A program made the translations under genes and the position numbers. 40,357 nucleotides of DNA, from assembly GCA_025350175.1 (NCBI GenBank), contig JANXYF010000070.1, forward strand, positions 1 to 40,357, given 5' to 3'. This stretch comes from Nitrosopumilales archaeon. Its GTDB lineage: Archaea; Thermoproteota; Nitrososphaeria; Nitrososphaerales; Nitrosopumilaceae. Position 1 is the first letter of the stretch, and each line of letters opens with the position of its first letter. Shown in pieces: positions 15,775 to 23,958 of this stretch. A model generated the notes under the pieces. The model worked only from the letters and a program-made list of their open reading frames with translations, had not been told where the DNA came from and did no database searches.

Positions 15775-16696
15775 GTTTTGCAACCTCTAGTTTTTTGATA
15801 CGTTTTGTTTCAACATACGTAACGATGAGCAGGAAGATAAAGAGCCACGGTAGAAACATGATCTCTCCTGCTATACCATGAAATGATTCAAACTCATTTA
15901 CATTTGTAGATACCTTGAGGACAAAAATAGATAGCGAAAATATTCTTATTACGTTTACAGTTATTGTTCCCACTACTCCAAGTGCAAAGTAAACAATCTT
16001 TCTATTCCTTGGAATATTCATCTTTAACAAAAATGCCATCATCACAAGAGAATAGATGATAATACTGTGAACACCTGCAGATGGCCAGAACACTTGCAAT
16101 GCAAATGGACCATGGTCTCCATTTAGAAACATGACATTACTTTGTGAAGTTGCATGACCTAGATGAAATGCACCAATAAGAAAGACATCAAGTTTTACAA
16201 GATATGGCACTACATATTGCAACGGGCCTAGTGAATCATATGGGAAGAATGTATCAAGTGAAAGTATGATGGCAGTTCCTGCGGTATATATCGGGCCTGC
16301 AGGAGATATTCGAATCCATTTTTTACCAAACAAAATTGTCATACTTGCTATAAAAAATGCAGCCAGCACAATAAAGTCCCACATCCAGGTCCAAGAATAT
16401 ACTATTTGTACATGGAATTGAGGGGCAATAGAAATAAGGTAATCTTTCAAACCTAGCTCTAAACTGATGAGATAGACAATCACTATGCCTGCAAGAGGCA
16501 TTATTGCAAGTAATTTCTTCTTCGGAATCTCTAATTTTAGACCGATTAGTTCTGCAGCGATAAAAGCCATGGCAAAGAGAAATCCGCCCCTTCCTTGATT
16601 CCAGCCAAGACTAAATGAATTTGGAAATACAACCAGAGCAAATATCACAGGTGATGCAAGTATTGCCAGTGCAAATATGACGCTCTTGTTTTGCAA
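15752..16696 (-). CDS. Thaumarchaeal archaeosortase/exosortase-family protein
   Basis: 314 residues with about eight membrane segments. The family is thought to cut C-terminal sorting signals (PEFG-CTERM in Thaumarchaeota) from exported proteins at the membrane. The catalytic triad of the family is Cys-Arg-His. Here Arg (about R251, in TVNVIRIFSLS) and His (about H273, in ESFHGIAGE) are present, but the Cys site reads WPSAGVHS (about 204-211), with Ser in place of Cys. It starts at TTG 16696 with a TATA-like TTTTATTTAAC 26 nt upstream. The downstream HExxH protein overlaps it. No protein with an obvious sorting tail is coded in this window. Confidence 0.82.
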   Translation of the reverse strand: MQNKSVIFALAILASPVIFALVVFPNSFSLGWNQGRGGFLFAMAFIAAELIGLKLEIPKKKLLAIMPLAGIVIVYLISLELGLKDYLISIAPQFHVQIVYSWTWMWDFIVLAAFFIASMTILFGKKWIRISPAGPIYTAGTAIILSLDTFFPYDSLGPLQYVVPYLVKLDVFLIGAFHLGHATSQSNVMFLNGDHGPFALQVFWPSAGVHSIIIYSLVMMAFLLKMNIPRNRKIVYFALGVVGTITVNVIRIFSLSIFVLKVSTNVNEFESFHGIAGEIMFLPWLFIFLLIVTYVETKRIKKLEVAKHEQDPSK

Positions 16697-16736
16697 TATA
16701 TCAAGTCCAGATTGTGTTAAATAAAAACTCTAGCAA

Positions 16737-17897
16737 CTAGAAAAAATCTGAAATTGATTTTTGCTTTTTTGCCTGATACAACCTACTGTGAGAAAGCCAC
16801 TCATTTTTTCCTACGCTTAATGCCTTGCAAGCATTGTCAAGCCCCTCTAGAAAATTTGGAACTATGGCAGGTTTTTGTTTTAATGCCATACGTACTCCCT
16901 CCCTTACTTGCCAAACACCGACAGGCACTGCATATTCTGGCCTTATCTCACGCAGTACCATTACAGCTGCTTGAGATTTATGTTCTGTAAGATATTCTGA
17001 TACTGCAAGTCTTGATGCAAAATGAGCGCCCGCAGTTTCAGGATAGTGTGTCATTCCGCGTATATCTTCAAAATCAGAACCAAATCCTACATCTCCCTTT
17101 TCATCATACCATGCTTCTTGCATCTCAAACATCCACCTGCTTGGAAACATTATGACACAAAAATAGTTACCCAGATGATTATACGAAAACACCAGAGTTG
17201 TGTCAAGTATATCATATTCGATTATTTTTCCTACAAGTGTTTTTGAGACAATGTCATCTGTTGCAGTAATGCTCCAGCGAGTAGGAACAAGTTTGCGGTT
17301 TTTGCCAAACATTCCAATGCTAAAGCACTTTTGAATTCTTGAAATCTCTATACCCTTATTGTAAAGACCCACTATGGCATCTTGAGCCAGAAGATCTTTG
17401 TCATAATATGACTTTTGGATCTGTTTATCAGAAGATGAGTTTGAAAATGTGGCAGATTTTATTTCTCCGATTGGTCCAAAAATAGGACTATCGCCATCAA
17501 TGGATACAACTGGTGAGGCGTTTTTTACAAGTTCCATCTGTGCGTCAGTTGACTTGACTGACATGGACATCTCTTGCAGGCTCTCAATGTATCGTTGTCC
17601 AACATCTTCTATCTTGACTGGTTTTATTCCTCGTACAAGGCTTAGCCTGTAATTTACTATATCCTCAAGATTTTTTCCAACCCATTTTTCTGGAGAATCA
17701 AGGATTGTAGTATCTCCATGAATAGGAGGCAACATCGGACCTACCAAAACTTTGGGATAACCATATGCTCCGACAAACACAGATGGCGGAGTGGAACCGT
17801 CAACATGATCAGATGAAAAGAGATGTCCGTAACGAGAAAGGTACTCTTTCCAGTTTGATTCAATTGCCTTTCGAATCTCTGCAGCAGTGCGCTTCAC
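16737..17897 (-). CDS. nreA: Archaeal DNA repair protein Nre family
   Basis: 386 residues of the archaeal Nre family, linked in haloarchaea to repair of alkylated or crosslinked DNA together with PCNA. Family blocks visible include PPSVFVGAYGYPKVLVGPM near the start, KLVPTRWSITATDD in the middle and AVPVGVWQVREGVR near the end. The last eight residues QKSISDFF are a PIP box, as expected for the family. It starts at GTG 17897 with an AT-rich TATA-like stretch about 26 nt upstream. It lacks the N-terminal zinc finger seen in some relatives. Confidence 0.88.
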   Translation of the reverse strand: MKRTAAEIRKAIESNWKEYLSRYGHLFSSDHVDGSTPPSVFVGAYGYPKVLVGPMLPPIHGDTTILDSPEKWVGKNLEDIVNYRLSLVRGIKPVKIEDVGQRYIESLQEMSMSVKSTDAQMELVKNASPVVSIDGDSPIFGPIGEIKSATFSNSSSDKQIQKSYYDKDLLAQDAIVGLYNKGIEISRIQKCFSIGMFGKNRKLVPTRWSITATDDIVSKTLVGKIIEYDILDTTLVFSYNHLGNYFCVIMFPSRWMFEMQEAWYDEKGDVGFGSDFEDIRGMTHYPETAGAHFASRLAVSEYLTEHKSQAAVMVLREIRPEYAVPVGVWQVREGVRMALKQKPAIVPNFLEGLDNACKALSVGKNEWLSHSRLYQAKKQKSISDFF

Positions 17898-17980
17898 ATG
17901 GTGTCTAGTATAATCATGCTAATAATATTATTCAGTTAATCTGTTTTGAGTTATATTCAGCTTGTTTGTAATTTTATAAT

Positions 17981-18364
17981 ATGGACTCGGAAACTTTTGG
18001 TGTAGAAAAAGGATACGGTCTACAAGCTGTGGAATGGATGAATGAGGAGGCAAAAAAATCAGGCTTGAAGTTTGAGGCAAGACTATACAATCATGAAATT
18101 ACAACAAAGAATTTTGGCATATTTGAGATGTATTCATTAATTGCAGATCCAAAAGCTGCAAGAGAGTTAACAATGAAGGTAAGCAAGCGATTTAAGATCA
18201 AAGTCATTGAAGGTGGATACAAGACAAGGAAACTTTTGGTAAAGATGGCCAAAAACGAGTATGGCATGATAAAAAAAGGAGATAGGATTGTAGGCCAGAT
18301 TGAATTTGAGTCACCTAGATTTTCACGGGGGGACTGGAAAGTAACAAAAGAAGAGAGAAAATAA
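17981..18364 (+). CDS. Conserved-looking hypothetical protein, 127 residues
   Basis: A soluble basic protein with no membrane segment and no cysteine. The first half is helix-strand (YGLQAVEWMNEEAKKSGLKF), the middle has an ARELTMKVSKRFKIKV helix-strand unit, and the end is Lys/Arg-rich (SRGDWKVTKEERK), consistent with nucleic-acid or ribosome contact. It is divergent from nreA, 83 bases away. I do not recognise the family. Confidence 0.65.
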   Translation: MDSETFGVEKGYGLQAVEWMNEEAKKSGLKFEARLYNHEITTKNFGIFEMYSLIADPKAARELTMKVSKRFKIKVIEGGYKTRKLLVKMAKNEYGMIKKGDRIVGQIEFESPRFSRGDWKVTKEERK

Positions 18365-18408
18365 CAATATAACAAGTTTCCAACATAGCAATTTATTATA
18401 ATTAAAAA

Positions 18409-18984
18409 TTAACAGGTGTTTACAGTAAGATTACTTTTCCCATTTTTACAAATTAAATATGCGTGATGATTTTCTTGCAATTCCTTTAACCATTTCATCC
18501 ATCCATTATTTGCCTTTATCTGAGATAGGTCATATGTACACAATATAGAGCCGTTTAGTTTGTCAAAGACACTATTATGAAGTATTTTTTCCCATTTCGT
18601 TTGAATTGCCATTGCTATTTCTATTCCTACATCTGGAATAGCCCTTCCCACTATTCTAAAAGGCATTTCCAGATTTGGCAACATCTTTTGGAAGGTTGTT
18701 TGAATGGAATCTAAAAAATCCAAAGTGTCTTCTGCAGGATTTCCAATATTAAGAATTTTTAGTAATCCTTTCTTTTTATAATGACTTAGATCAATGCCAA
18801 AAGATAGCATCTCTTTTTCAACTTGTTTTACGTCATCACGGGTAAGATAAATCGCCAATTCGTTTTTTTCTAGACCTTCTGTTATGAACTCAAATTCTAT
18901 TTTACGACCCATTGAGACATCATCGTATGCAACCATTAGGTGTTTTTTAGAATCAAGTGAGCCAAAAGATAATTGTGAATTCAT
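18409..18984 (-). CDS. MEDS-domain (DcmR-like sensory) protein
   Basis: 191 residues resembling the MEDS domain, a RecA-like sensory module found in DcmR regulators of methanogens and methylotrophs. It starts with GSLDSKKHLMVAYDDVSMGR, continues with the FEFITEGLEKNELAIYLTRD block, and has a DLSHYKKKGLLKIL segment. There is no canonical Walker A and no helix-turn-helix, so it probably signals through a partner. It lies just downstream of the DUF99 gene on the same strand but has its own TATA-like ATATAG upstream of ATG 18984. Confidence 0.7.
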   Translation of the reverse strand: MNSQLSFGSLDSKKHLMVAYDDVSMGRKIEFEFITEGLEKNELAIYLTRDDVKQVEKEMLSFGIDLSHYKKKGLLKILNIGNPAEDTLDFLDSIQTTFQKMLPNLEMPFRIVGRAIPDVGIEIAMAIQTKWEKILHNSVFDKLNGSILCTYDLSQIKANNGWMKWLKELQENHHAYLICKNGKSNLTVNTC

Positions 18985-19019
18985 GTGATTAAAATTAGTA
19001 CTGGGAAATCTATATAGTT

Positions 19020-19594
19020 TTAGGGATTAAAAGACAAGGATGCTTTTGCAAGCAATTGAGCAACTTTAACTGGTTCAGGTATAGAACCTTGGATAGTAAG
19101 CAAGTCTAGAAATTTTTTGGCCTCTTCAAATAAACAACCTTCGTTTCTTAGGTATAGTTTGTATCCAGTGTGTAAAGTAATCTCTGTTCTTTTTCCGAGT
19201 TTGTGATATTGTTCTAGTTTTGTTTCATATGAATTTGGAAAATGATGTCGTATTGCATCTTCAATTCCTCCTGATTCTTCATATGTAACTCCTATGATTG
19301 GAATTTTTGTAGTCTCCCAGATTTTCTTGATATCTATAATATTATACATGGAGATTACGAGGCCCGAGATTATTATATAACTAATGTCATCTCGATTAAG
19401 TCTAGAGTACATGTCAAGAATTGCCCAGCTGCATCATCTCCTTCTATTGTACATTTTCCAAACACAAATCCATCAATGATAAAATCTCGCCTAATTACTA
19501 CACCTGCAAGTCTAGAGAAACTATCACCTTGCTTGAAACTCTCGGCAATAGCAAGGCCTCTAAGGCCCTTCTTTTCAAGATGTATGTGATTCAT
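19020..19594 (-). pseudogene. DUF99 / endonuclease dU family gene, split by one frameshift
   Basis: The first frame (ATG 19594) gives LRGLAIAESF, VVIRRDFIIDGFVFGKCTIE and GDDAAG. The second frame continues as ILDMYSRLNRDDISYIIISG, then MYNIIDIKKIW, and ends with GSIPEPVKVAQLLAKASL. Joined, they make a normal DUF99 protein of about 191 residues. The break is at the GGG run on the minus strand (19424-19426): one extra G restores GDDAAGAILDMY. All family blocks are intact on both sides, so this is either a very recent mutation or a sequencing error. The family name comes from a deoxyuridine-directed endonuclease activity. Confidence 0.8.
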
Positions 19595-19700
19595 TATTTT
19601 TTATTTTTGAAAATCTTCTATAAACCAAACCTATGACAACCATGCAAATTGCAGTTAAAACAGACCACGAAGCCAATGCAGTAGTATCAAGTAGAGTCAA
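19575..19700 (-). CDS. Possible 41-residue single-TM protein
   Basis: From TTG 19700 the frame gives 41 residues with one clear membrane segment (about 10-27, ASWSVLTAICMVVIGLVY) followed by a positive RRFSKIKN stretch. This is a plausible tiny membrane protein with its C-terminus inside. Its end overlaps the start of the DUF99 gene by about 20 bases. There is no convincing TATA box or ribosome-binding site, so support is weak. Confidence 0.3.
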   Translation of the reverse strand: MTLLDTTALASWSVLTAICMVVIGLVYRRFSKIKNNESHTS

Positions 19701-19806
19701 ATCTTATAGAAAGTTACCCGCTAGAGGTATTTTAGTCAAATCAAATATGCTCTGTAACTCATGAGTACAATTAGCACCAGGATATGAGTATTATTTCTTC
19801 ATAAAA

Positions 19807-20007
19807 CTAGTCTCTTTTCATTTTACTTTCTTGGAATGGTTTTGCATCAGTCCAGCAATAATCAAAATAATCTACACACCATTCTTGAAACAACTGATCA
19901 TTTCCATAAAATCCTTCACCAAGATCAACCTCTCCAGATTTACTTGGAAACATTACACATCCCTCCTTTTCGTTTAGTATCACTACAACAGATACGTCGT
20001 CTTTCAT
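19807..20007 (-). CDS. Small protein like the C-terminal part of a FilR1/TrmB-type regulator
   Basis: 66 residues from ATG 20007. The pattern VSVVVILNEKEGCVMFP, then GEVDLGEGFYGNDQLFQEWC and YFDYCW resembles the ligand-domain tail seen in thaumarchaeal transcription regulators with a FilR1-like domain; this is recall by eye, not a search. There is no DNA-binding helix. Its ATG overlaps the stop of the EF1A-like gene (20004-20007, ATGA), so it is probably translated after it. An in-frame earlier start at 20067 lies inside the upstream gene and is not preferred. Confidence 0.6.
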   Translation of the reverse strand: MKDDVSVVVILNEKEGCVMFPSKSGEVDLGEGFYGNDQLFQEWCVDYFDYCWTDAKPFQESKMKRD

Positions 20008-20921
20008 TTTATTTTTCCACTGCCAACTATTCGGATTGACGTTGATTCTGGTTTTAGTATAACACAAATATCGCCTTTTTCATACGCCGCAGGTTTTCCA
20101 AGGGAGAGTTTCATAGGATTAAGTGAGACAATCTTGACTGGTCTTATTTGCAAACATATACTTGCAAGAAACATCTGATTTGCTGCAAGAGTATCTTTGA
20201 AAAATTTGCTCTGGATATAATCAATCTCAATCTCTTGTGATGTGAGAACTGTATCAGGAAGACAGAGTGTATCTCCTCTTTGAATGTCATCAGGTGTAAC
20301 ACCCTTTGCTGCAATACCTACCCTTGCAGGAGAAACTGCTTCGGCAACAGTATCATCATGCATTTGAATTGATTTTACCATTACATCCATACCTTTTGGA
20401 AAAAGTTTGAGTGTGTCATACTGTTTTACTTTACCTTGGACAACCTTACCTAGAATTACTGCCCCTACACCCTTGACATCAAAACAATGATCAATTATGA
20501 TTTTAGGTTTACCATCTGTTGAAACAGGTTCTAGCTTATCAATTTCTTGCTTTAAGTTTTCAGGCTCAACTATGGCATATTGTTCTACGACTGTTCCCTT
20601 TATCATTGAAAGCAACGTGTTTCTGTCAACATCAAACGTATGTGATAAGATACCTTTTTTCTTTCCTAAAACATCTAGTGCGATTATTTGCTCGCCTGTA
20701 AATTTATCCAATTTTGTGACATGTAGTATTACATACTCACCCATACTAATTGCCTGAAAGAGCGGCTGTATCTTGTCTGGAAATGAGGTAGGAATAGTCC
20801 AGGTACGTAGTGTATCAGATTCTTTTCTATCATAAATTGTAATATCAGTTGCAGTTCCTTTCTTTCCAAAATCTTTGGCAAGTGATTCATCACCAAGTAA
20901 TGTGAAATTTATCGACTTCAT
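20004..20921 (-). CDS. EF1A/SelB-like protein with a degenerate GTPase domain
   Basis: 305 residues. The second half is a good translation-factor beta-barrel pair: DHCFDVKGVGAVILGKVVQG, GMDVMVKSIQMHDDTVAEA, RVGIAAKGVTPDDIQRGDTL and a domain-3-like end. The first 125 residues follow a G-domain layout, but the P-loop (GHxDxGKT) reads GDESLAKDFGKKGT, there is no DxPG switch, and NKxD is replaced (SHTFDVD). It therefore probably cannot bind GTP normally. It may bind tRNA, ribosome or another factor as a non-catalytic relative of SelB/EF1A. It is coupled by ATGA overlap to the small FilR1-like gene. Confidence 0.75.
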   Translation of the reverse strand: MKSINFTLLGDESLAKDFGKKGTATDITIYDRKESDTLRTWTIPTSFPDKIQPLFQAISMGEYVILHVTKLDKFTGEQIIALDVLGKKKGILSHTFDVDRNTLLSMIKGTVVEQYAIVEPENLKQEIDKLEPVSTDGKPKIIIDHCFDVKGVGAVILGKVVQGKVKQYDTLKLFPKGMDVMVKSIQMHDDTVAEAVSPARVGIAAKGVTPDDIQRGDTLCLPDTVLTSQEIEIDYIQSKFFKDTLAANQMFLASICLQIRPVKIVSLNPMKLSLGKPAAYEKGDICVILKPESTSIRIVGSGKIK

Positions 20922-21005
20922 TTTACTTGTAAAAATTATTGTCTAGTAAAATATCTTGTGGAGTTTATGTATAGTTAAAATTTATCATTCGGCATTCTAT
21001 TGGAT

Positions 21006-21425
21006 TTACCAGCCACGTTGAGCCAGTATTGGGGCAATAGCAGGATCTACACATGCAGGTGAACCATCTTCTGCCTTAAAGATCAGTGTAAAGCCTTGCT
21101 TGCATTGTACATCTTTTGGAGCAACTCCAGCTTTTACTTGCTCTAATGGCAACAACATCATCTTTGGTGTAACCACAACAGGTGGTGAAACTGTGGAATT
21201 GGTTGGGGTCATGGTTTTATTCATTGCGGAAGGTATTGAAGTTTGATTCATACCTGATGGCATGGTCATTGTTTTATTCGTACTTGTTTGATTAGCCATT
21301 GCTTGAGTAGTTGGAGTACCCGTAGTAAAACCTGGTCCGTATGCTGCATAAGATATACCTAATGGTAAGATTAATGCACTTACCAAAAACATGACAATTA
21401 TCGATAATGTTGTAATTTTCAACAC
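21006..21425 (-). CDS. Secreted Thr/Asn/Met-rich protein with conserved C-terminal block
   Basis: 139 residues. A signal peptide covers about 1-27 (SALILPLGISYA). A low-complexity linker rich in N-x-T/S sites and Met follows (TNKTMTMPSGMNQTS), which could be glycosylated. The C-terminal block, PLEQVKAGVAPKDVQCKQGF then LIFKAEDGSPACV, is of a type I recall in many thaumarchaeal exported proteins, with two cysteines that may pair. The start is GTG 21425 or TTG 21422, and CTTAAATG lies about 26 nt upstream. Likely a surface protein; role unknown. Confidence 0.75.
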   Translation of the reverse strand: MLKITTLSIIVMFLVSALILPLGISYAAYGPGFTTGTPTTQAMANQTSTNKTMTMPSGMNQTSIPSAMNKTMTPTNSTVSPPVVVTPKMMLLPLEQVKAGVAPKDVQCKQGFTLIFKAEDGSPACVDPAIAPILAQRGW

Positions 21426-21513
21426 TGACCCTTTTTCTAATAGACATTTAAGGGTTGAGAAGAAATTTTCATCATATCAACTGTGAATATTATTACACTA
21501 GGTTCTGGCAGGT

Positions 21514-21903
21514 CTATTTTGGAACAATGTTAAAAATTGTACCCATCAAAGATTTTCCTCCAATAATTGCCCCAATAGATAGTCCGACATTTGCAACTAT
21601 GTTAAACGCTACGAGGCCCAATTGTTTGATTTCAAGAAGATTACTTGTTTCAAATGCAAAGGACGACATGGTTGTAAGTGATCCACAAAATCCTACTGCT
21701 ACAAACAATGTATAGTTTTGATCAAGGTTCCAGTGCAAAGTTATAACTGCAAAAAGACCCAGAATAAAACTGCCAACAACGTTTACAATCAATACATTTA
21801 GTGGAAGAATTCCTAAAAGCAGTGGAGATTCTGTCATCTTGTATCTAAGAAAGGCTCCCAAAACTGCACCTGCCGCAATTAATACAATTACAATTGGCTT
21901 CAT
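21514..21903 (-). CDS. crcB: Fluoride ion exporter CrcB/Fluc
   Basis: 129 residues with four membrane segments, the standard size. CrcB/Fluc dimers let fluoride out of the cell. Family motifs are visible: AGAVLGAFLRY near the start, NVLIVNVVGSFILG, and GFCGSLTTMSSFAFE (the usual version has TTFSTF). The next gene upstream (21919-22797) is on the same strand and 15 bases away. No fluoride riboswitch was identified in the leader. Confidence 0.92.
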   Translation of the reverse strand: MKPIVIVLIAAGAVLGAFLRYKMTESPLLLGILPLNVLIVNVVGSFILGLFAVITLHWNLDQNYTLFVAVGFCGSLTTMSSFAFETSNLLEIKQLGLVAFNIVANVGLSIGAIIGGKSLMGTIFNIVPK

Positions 21904-21918
21904 TTTTGCTTAACCGCA

Positions 21919-22797
21919 TCATTTGCTCAATATAACTGCAAGAATCAGATCTACTTTATAATTTAATTCAAGTCGAGAATTCACGAGTAATTTCCAGGGG
22001 ATAAAACTTGGTTTATTAGTATTTTGTAAAAACTTGAAACCCATTTTAGTTAGTTGTAGTCGTAGTAATTTTGCATCAAGTTTTACCTTGACAGAATTTT
22101 TACCTCGTTCATAATCATACGGATCGGACAGTATTACAAATTTACTAGTGTGATGGCGAATAATTTTCAATAATTTCACAGGTTCAATCAATTCCAACAC
22201 ATTAAGAGCTACACTCAACTCGAATTTTTTATTGCCAAATGGGTGCGACAAGGAATCTGCTAGGAAAAAATCAGAGTTTTTAATTTTGTGTTTTTTTGCT
22301 TCCAACAAGGCAAAAAATGATTTATCTATTCCAAAGACTTGACCGTGATATTTTGCCAAAATCTCAGATATCATTCCTACAGAACACCCATGTTCTATAA
22401 CAGATACACATTTTGGAAGTTTCATTATAGTATTTTTGATTTTTGCTTCAAATTCTGTGTGTGTACTTTTTTCATATATTGCAACCCAGTTCTTTTCCAA
22501 ATCTGTCGTATCTTCTCCAACATGTTTGATTTCTTGTAGAGATTTTCTTATCAAAGATTTGATTTTTGGATTTTTTGCATGTAGTAAAAGATATCCTCCC
22601 AATTTGGATCTAATTGAAAAATGGAAAGATAGGCTTTCTAGTAAAAACGGAATTGATGAAATTATAGGATATTTACCTTCACAGTGCATACATGAAAGAA
22701 TCCCCTCAATAACTTCATTTTCCTTCTCAAAGATTTCAAGTTCTAATTTGTGTCCACATTTGACACATCTCAGATACTGCAAGCTAGATTCACGCAA
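21919..22797 (-). CDS. Class I SAM methyltransferase with N-terminal zinc ribbon
   Basis: 292 residues. The first 50 hold a Trm112-like zinc ribbon (LRCVKCGHKLELEI, then LSCMHCEGKYPIISSIPFLL). The catalytic core has the SAM-binding motif I as VIEHGCSVGMISEILAKY, the acidic strand VFGIDKSFFALLEAKK, a motif DFFLADSLSHPF, and ELSVALNVLELI. This layout is common for methyltransferases acting on small molecules or sugars. The substrate is not evident. It starts at TTG 22797 and is followed closely by crcB. Confidence 0.8.
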   Translation of the reverse strand: MRESSLQYLRCVKCGHKLELEIFEKENEVIEGILSCMHCEGKYPIISSIPFLLESLSFHFSIRSKLGGYLLLHAKNPKIKSLIRKSLQEIKHVGEDTTDLEKNWVAIYEKSTHTEFEAKIKNTIMKLPKCVSVIEHGCSVGMISEILAKYHGQVFGIDKSFFALLEAKKHKIKNSDFFLADSLSHPFGNKKFELSVALNVLELIEPVKLLKIIRHHTSKFVILSDPYDYERGKNSVKVKLDAKLLRLQLTKMGFKFLQNTNKPSFIPWKLLVNSRLELNYKVDLILAVILSK

Positions 22798-22878
22798 TAA
22801 AATTCAACACCCATCAAGAGATTAATGCCCAGGTTATAATTTGTTAGACTAAAATATCAACAAACAATTTGGACATAC

Positions 22879-23247
22879 ATGATAACAGTAGATTGCAGAA
22901 GCATATCGTCTTTAAAATCTCCACTAGCCATTTATACATCTGACCAGGTGGGAGCAGTACCAGCTTTGAAGATAAATGAATTCATGCTTGCTCCGGTAAG
23001 CGATGAAGAGATTGATTCTGGCAGAGTCATAAAAGCAATCAAAAGTTTTCTAGAGTCTCTATCCATTGAGAAACACTTTGCAGTCATACAGAAAAAAAAT
23101 ACAATTTCCATCATACCATTAGATGATTACAAATTAGAAGAACAGCCAACTCGTCCAACAGACCAGTTTTTCTCTTGTGTACATTGTGGTCATCTAACTC
23201 AGTTTGAGACAGTTCACAGAAACCACATGAAAATACATTATTTGTAG
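22879..23247 (+). CDS. Hypothetical protein with C-terminal zinc finger
   Basis: 122 residues. The first 90 form an unrecognised alpha/beta domain (VIKAIKSFLESLSIEKHFAV, then KKNTISIIPLDDY). The C-terminus carries CVHCGHLTQFETVHRNHMKIH, a C-x2-C pair followed by three histidines, which could be a C2H2 finger. ATG 22879 is the first start after the gap. It is a likely DNA- or protein-binding protein, but nothing names its target. Confidence 0.65.
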   Translation: MITVDCRSISSLKSPLAIYTSDQVGAVPALKINEFMLAPVSDEEIDSGRVIKAIKSFLESLSIEKHFAVIQKKNTISIIPLDDYKLEEQPTRPTDQFFSCVHCGHLTQFETVHRNHMKIHYL

Positions 23248-23274
23248 GATAGTAAAAAAGTTGGAATATTTTGT

Positions 23275-23559
23275 TTATTGAGATACGACTTCGTAAAACG
23301 TGGGTTTTGGAAGACCTTCCATGAAAGAATGTCCCTTGGATTGTATCCTAAAGTGTTCCTGAGTCTTATGCATGGTTTCAAATTTTTCCTTGGTTTCAAA
23401 TTCTACCAAAATTATATGCTTGCCATTATGTGTCTCAAGTAGTCTTCTCCTTACAAAGCCATCAAATTTTGAAAGTTCTGCGTTGGATTCCTTGATCCAA
23501 TTTTTAAATTCGTTTTCAGAACCTTTCTTTATCTGAATTTCAGCTGTAACTACAAACAT
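23275..23559 (-). CDS. Antibiotic biosynthesis monooxygenase (ABM) domain protein
   Basis: 94 residues, the normal length for a single dimeric alpha-beta ABM domain. The N-terminal strand FVVTAEIQIKKGSENEFKNW, the central FDGFVRRRLLETHNGKHIIL strand pair and the ERxFETMHKT-like helix FETKEKFETMHKTQEHF fit the fold. Members include heme-degrading enzymes and small quinone or antibiotic monooxygenases, so the reaction is open. ATG 23559 is chosen; the 29 residues upstream in the same frame are not family-like. Confidence 0.8.
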   Translation of the reverse strand: MFVVTAEIQIKKGSENEFKNWIKESNAELSKFDGFVRRRLLETHNGKHIILVEFETKEKFETMHKTQEHFRIQSKGHSFMEGLPKPTFYEVVSQ

Positions 23560-23696
23560 GAAATTATACCATATTGATTTCCATAAGAATATTTCTAAGA
23601 TTCTCACATCTAGTAAATGGCAGATACACATACCTAATGCCAACACATCACTCTATCTCAATAATGCTAAATAACGGAGTAATTCGATCAAAATGT

Positions 23697-23954
23697 ATGA
23701 ATGAAAAGCTCTTGGCATATGGAGCCATCATTGGTGCCATAATCATAATGTCAACCATAGTGTTCCCATTTTGGAATTTAATTCCAACCATGGTTACAGA
23801 AAAACTCAGAGTTGTTTATGTAGAGGCTGGAAAATGTACCGCAGAAACAAAGGATGGATATATCATTCGCAACATACCTTGTGATGCAAAGATTGGAGAT
23901 AACATCACTGCGTCATACGATGTTAAAGTAAAAGATAGAGAGCACAAAATTTAG
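23697..23954 (+). CDS. Small membrane-anchored protein
   Basis: 85 residues from ATG 23697: one N-terminal membrane segment (LLAYGAIIGAIIIMSTIVF) and an external domain of about 55 residues with two cysteines (GKCTAE and NIPCDAKIG) and a basic end. TAAATA at about 23668-23673 lies 26 nt before this ATG, which rejects an in-frame ATG at 23574. No family recognised. It converges with pth2. Confidence 0.6.
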   Translation: MNEKLLAYGAIIGAIIIMSTIVFPFWNLIPTMVTEKLRVVYVEAGKCTAETKDGYIIRNIPCDAKIGDNITASYDVKVKDREHKI

Positions 23955-23958
23955 TCAA

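Noticed and set aside
19373..19594. Programmed frameshift in the DUF99 gene
   Set aside because: No slippery heptamer, downstream structure or stop-codon context was seen, and the family is not known for recoding; a deletion or sequencing error is simpler.
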